DNA of 64,000 bases, taken from positions 46,853 through 110,852 of the forward strand of contig NZ_SZQL01000017.1 of NCBI RefSeq assembly GCF_005233845.1. The letters run 5' to 3'. The stretch is from Ilyomonas limi. Lineage in GTDB: Bacteria > Bacteroidota > Bacteroidia > Chitinophagales > Chitinophagaceae. Made by a program: the position numbers and the translations under genes. Under the pieces are notes generated by a model. That model was not told the DNA's origin, searched no databases, and worked only from the letters and a program-made list of their open reading frames with translations. This document shows, one piece after another, positions 62,478 to 64,000 of the stretch (positions within the stretch are counted from its first letter, which is position 1; every line of letters starts with the position of its first letter).

Positions 62478-63455
62478 GTGAATCAAACTTTTGTTAACAA
62501 TATTTTCAGCAACCCTGCTTTTGATGAAGCAACGTCTTTGGAATTGTTTCATTACCAGTACCAGTATAATAGGGTATATCAGCAATGGTGCACTTTACTC
62601 AATATCAATCCAGCCACAATCAGGGATATTCAACACATCCCTTTCTTACCCATTTCTCTTTTTAAAACACACAAAGTAATAACCGGCAATGTACAACCGC
62701 AAATGAGTTTTACCAGCAGCGGTACCACGCAAACCATCAACAGTCATCATTACATTCACGACATCAACATTTACAAGAAAAGTTTTACCAAAGCATTCTC
62801 TCTATTTTATGGCGATGTACAGGACTGGTGTATTATTGGCTTGTTGCCAGCTTATTTAGAAAGGACTAATTCATCATTAGTGTATATGGTGAACGATTTA
62901 ATACAGCAATCGAAGCACGAACGGAGTGGTTTTTATTTGTATGATTTTGAAAAACTGCATGCCACTTTATTACAACTGGAAGGGAGAAAGCAACAAACGT
63001 TATTGATTGGTGTAACCTTTGCCTTGCTTGACTTTGCAGCCGCATTTCCTATGCAGTTGCAGCATACGGTTGTGATGGAAACCGGTGGCATGAAGGGCAG
63101 AAAAAAAGAACTCACCCGCAACGAAGTACATGCTATCCTTAAACAACAATTGGGTGTTAATGCCATACATAGCGAATATGGCATGACGGAATTGTTGAGT
63201 CAGGCTTATGCTAAAGCTGCCGGCGTATTTCATTGTCCGCCATGGATGAAAGTGTTAGTGCGCGATGAAGAGGATCCGCTGAAAATAAGTGTTTCGGGTA
63301 AAGGTATTTTAAACATCATTGACCTTGCCAATATAGAAAGCTGCGCCTTTATTGCTACCGACGATGCCGGGATTGTGCATGAAGATGGCTCTTTTGAAGT
63401 GTGGGGACGCGTGGACAACAGCGATATTCGCGGTTGCAGCTTATTGGTTGTTTAA
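62478..63455 (+). CDS. LuxE/PaaK-like acyl-protein synthetase
   Basis: This ATP-dependent acyl-protein synthetase-like enzyme has the AMP-binding motif S-F-T-S-S-G-T-T-Q-T near residues 77-86. E-T-G-G-M-K-G-R-K-K-E and S-E-Y-G-M-T-E-L-L are the later adenylate-forming blocks typical of LuxE. The start codon is GTG at 62478. No LuxC or LuxD, nor any luciferase gene, is next to it, so bioluminescence is not implied. The natural acceptor is unknown. It diverges from the lipoprotein/UbiA-like unit. Confidence 0.88.
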   Translation: MNQTFVNNIFSNPAFDEATSLELFHYQYQYNRVYQQWCTLLNINPATIRDIQHIPFLPISLFKTHKVITGNVQPQMSFTSSGTTQTINSHHYIHDINIYKKSFTKAFSLFYGDVQDWCIIGLLPAYLERTNSSLVYMVNDLIQQSKHERSGFYLYDFEKLHATLLQLEGRKQQTLLIGVTFALLDFAAAFPMQLQHTVVMETGGMKGRKKELTRNEVHAILKQQLGVNAIHSEYGMTELLSQAYAKAAGVFHCPPWMKVLVRDEEDPLKISVSGKGILNIIDLANIESCAFIATDDAGIVHEDGSFEVWGRVDNSDIRGCSLLVV

Positions 63456-63462
63456 AATTGTT

Positions 63463-63492
63463 TTTGTGAAATGAATGCAGTGTATATATTTG
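63463..63492 (+). promoter_or_regulatory. Best-matched Bacteroidota promoter in the window, for tRNA-Leu
   Basis: A -33 TTTG (63463-63466) is followed by an 18-base spacer and the -7 TATATTTG (63485-63492). Both elements and the spacing fit the Bacteroidota consensus. The tRNA begins 55 bases later. Confidence 0.75.
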
Positions 63493-63547
63493 CACCCCTG
63501 ACACAAAACCTTCTTTCAGGAAGGCTCTTTTGAATAGTATTGTAAAT

Positions 63548-63631
63548 GCCCAGGTGGCGAAATTGGTAGACGCACTGTGTTCAGGTCGCAGCGCTCGCAA
63601 GGGTGTGCTGGTTCGAATCCAGTCCTGGGCA
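63548..63631 (+). tRNA. tRNA-Leu (anticodon CAG)
   Basis: A 7-bp acceptor stem GCCCAGG/CCTGGGC and the long variable arm show a class II tRNA. The anticodon stem CTGTG/CGCAG encloses TTCAGGT, giving CAG. The T arm has GTTCGAATC. The discriminator is A. CCA is not encoded. Confidence 0.96.
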
Positions 63632-63637
63632 CTTCTC

Positions 63638-63671
63638 AGCCTTGTAAATCATTGATCTGCAAGGCTTTTTT
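63638..63671 (+). terminator. Intrinsic terminator of tRNA-Leu
   Basis: AGCCTTG (63638-63644) pairs with CAAGGCT (63660-63666) and is followed by T-rich sequence. Confidence 0.85.
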
Positions 63672-63741
63672 ATTTGTGGTGTGCCAAAAAAGTGTCGCTT
63701 TTTTACGCTTTCTACTACTATTGTTTACACAATGCCAAAGT

Positions 63742-63877
63742 CTATTGTAAGCCGTAGTTTTTACGAATATTCTGAAATGAAGGTGCAACACTAGTCGCCT
63801 TATTGGGTAAATGACAAGCCTTACAGTTGTTGTCAAAAATTATTTTGTCAATGCTGTCCTGCTTTTGAAAAGATAGG
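63742..63877 (-). pseudogene. C-terminal fragment of a cytochrome c-type protein
   Basis: Read on the minus strand, the frame gives I-I-F-D-N-N-C-K-A-C-H-L-P-N-K-A-T-S, with a heme-binding C-x-x-C-H at 63811-63825. It ends Q-N-I-R-K-N-Y-G-L-Q-stop at 63742. Upstream it meets the insertion-sequence-like end at 63877/63878 and no start codon is available within the window. Only about 45 codons remain, and the normal C-terminal half with the Met ligand is missing. The gene is therefore probably disrupted, possibly by the element next to it. Confidence 0.65.
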
Positions 63878-64000
63878 TGACCCGTCCTGAAAAAAGTTGA
63901 CTGGTTTTAGTTAATAATCCTGTTATTGGTTGATGAAGATAATACATCCTGAATAAGGTTGATTTTTTTGTTGTTTGCCCGTGCGTTGGCAAAAATATTT
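63878..64000. mobile_element. Probable insertion-sequence end at the window edge
   Basis: TGACCCGTCCTGAAAAAAG starts at 63878 and continues as GTTGACTGG, an arrangement like the terminal repeats of IS3-type elements. On the minus strand a frame entering from the right edge ends N-N-R-I-I-N-stop about 30 bases inside, which could be a transposase C-terminus. A second frame, which ends T-A-L-T-K-stop within the cytochrome fragment, is also open, so the coding frame is not settled. The element continues outside the window. The IS family is inference. Confidence 0.5.

Noticed and set aside
62478..63455. Bioluminescence operon because of the LuxE-like protein
   Set aside because: No luxA, luxB, luxC or luxD genes lie nearby, and stand-alone LuxE-like proteins are common in Bacteroidota.
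63636..63836. 66-codon minus-strand frame over the tRNA-Leu terminator
   Set aside because: It conflicts with the cytochrome c reading in another frame, which contains a real C-x-x-C-H motif.

Overview
The window looks like a chromosomal segment of a Bacteroidota bacterium, most likely of the Chitinophagaceae or a close relative (inference from gene content). Supporting signs are a SusC/SusD pair, a T9SS-type C-terminal sorting domain, a UpxY/NusG-like antiterminator, DUF4199 and DUF202 membrane proteins, lipoproteins, a separate PurS, and the Bacteroidota -7 promoter element TAnnTTTG a short distance upstream of many starts, with no obvious Shine-Dalgarno sequences. The sequence is moderately AT-rich and tightly packed. 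Genes sit on both strands in short runs.

Layout. 1-1.7 kb: housekeeping genes (3' part of pssA, then purS and rsmI). 2.0-5.4 kb: a small surface-polysaccharide group (UpxY-like antiterminator, a degenerate CMP-sugar synthetase-like protein, a Gfo/Idh/MocA dehydrogenase, a CpsB-type PHP phosphatase). 5.5-16.4 kb: GH3 beta-glucosidase, HAD phosphatase, coiled-coil lipoprotein plus Kef-type antiporter, a Crp/Fnr-pirin-DUF202 run, a TreS-like GH13 enzyme and a TMEM220-like membrane protein. 16.6-24.4 kb: acetyltransferase, small methyltransferase, PnuC/NadR-like NAD-salvage pair, AI-2E family permease, a second Gfo/Idh/MocA enzyme and a GH35 beta-galactosidase, separated by dispersed palindromic repeats. 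24.5-33.3 kb: outer-membrane protein, Asn/Tyr-rich lipoprotein, proS, a Uma2 gene with an in-frame stop, two glycosyltransferases, DUF4199 and a dihydroorotase-like protein lacking its metal ligands. tRNA-Pro(GGG) follows at 33.4 kb.

33.7-43.9 kb is a polysaccharide-utilisation-type locus on the minus strand: a very large VCBS/UnbV lipoprotein, SusC, SusD and a GH43 enzyme, with short iterated sequences upstream of susC. 44-51 kb carries a secreted protein of unrecognised family with a palindrome in its promoter, a TolB-like propeller, a GlcG/HbpS-like protein and a Peptidase_S74/T9SS surface protein. 51.4-54.4 kb encodes a two-component propeller sensor whose kinase domain has lost key residues. 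54.5-63.5 kb contains small membrane proteins, YwbE, a second pirin, a GH16 enzyme, a class I glutamine amidotransferase, an M42 aminopeptidase, a UbiA-like membrane protein with a lipoprotein, and a LuxE-like acyl-protein synthetase. tRNA-Leu(CAG) follows. The right edge holds a cytochrome c fragment that appears to be cut by the end of an insertion sequence.

No phage, CRISPR array or complete transposon is present. The strongest unexplained signals are four related long palindromic elements with a conserved core, the Uma2 amber codon, the susC-upstream iterons, the promoter-spacer palindrome at 46.2 kb, the pseudokinase-like sensor and the disrupted cytochrome gene. I did not find a clearly new multi-gene defence or biosynthetic system.
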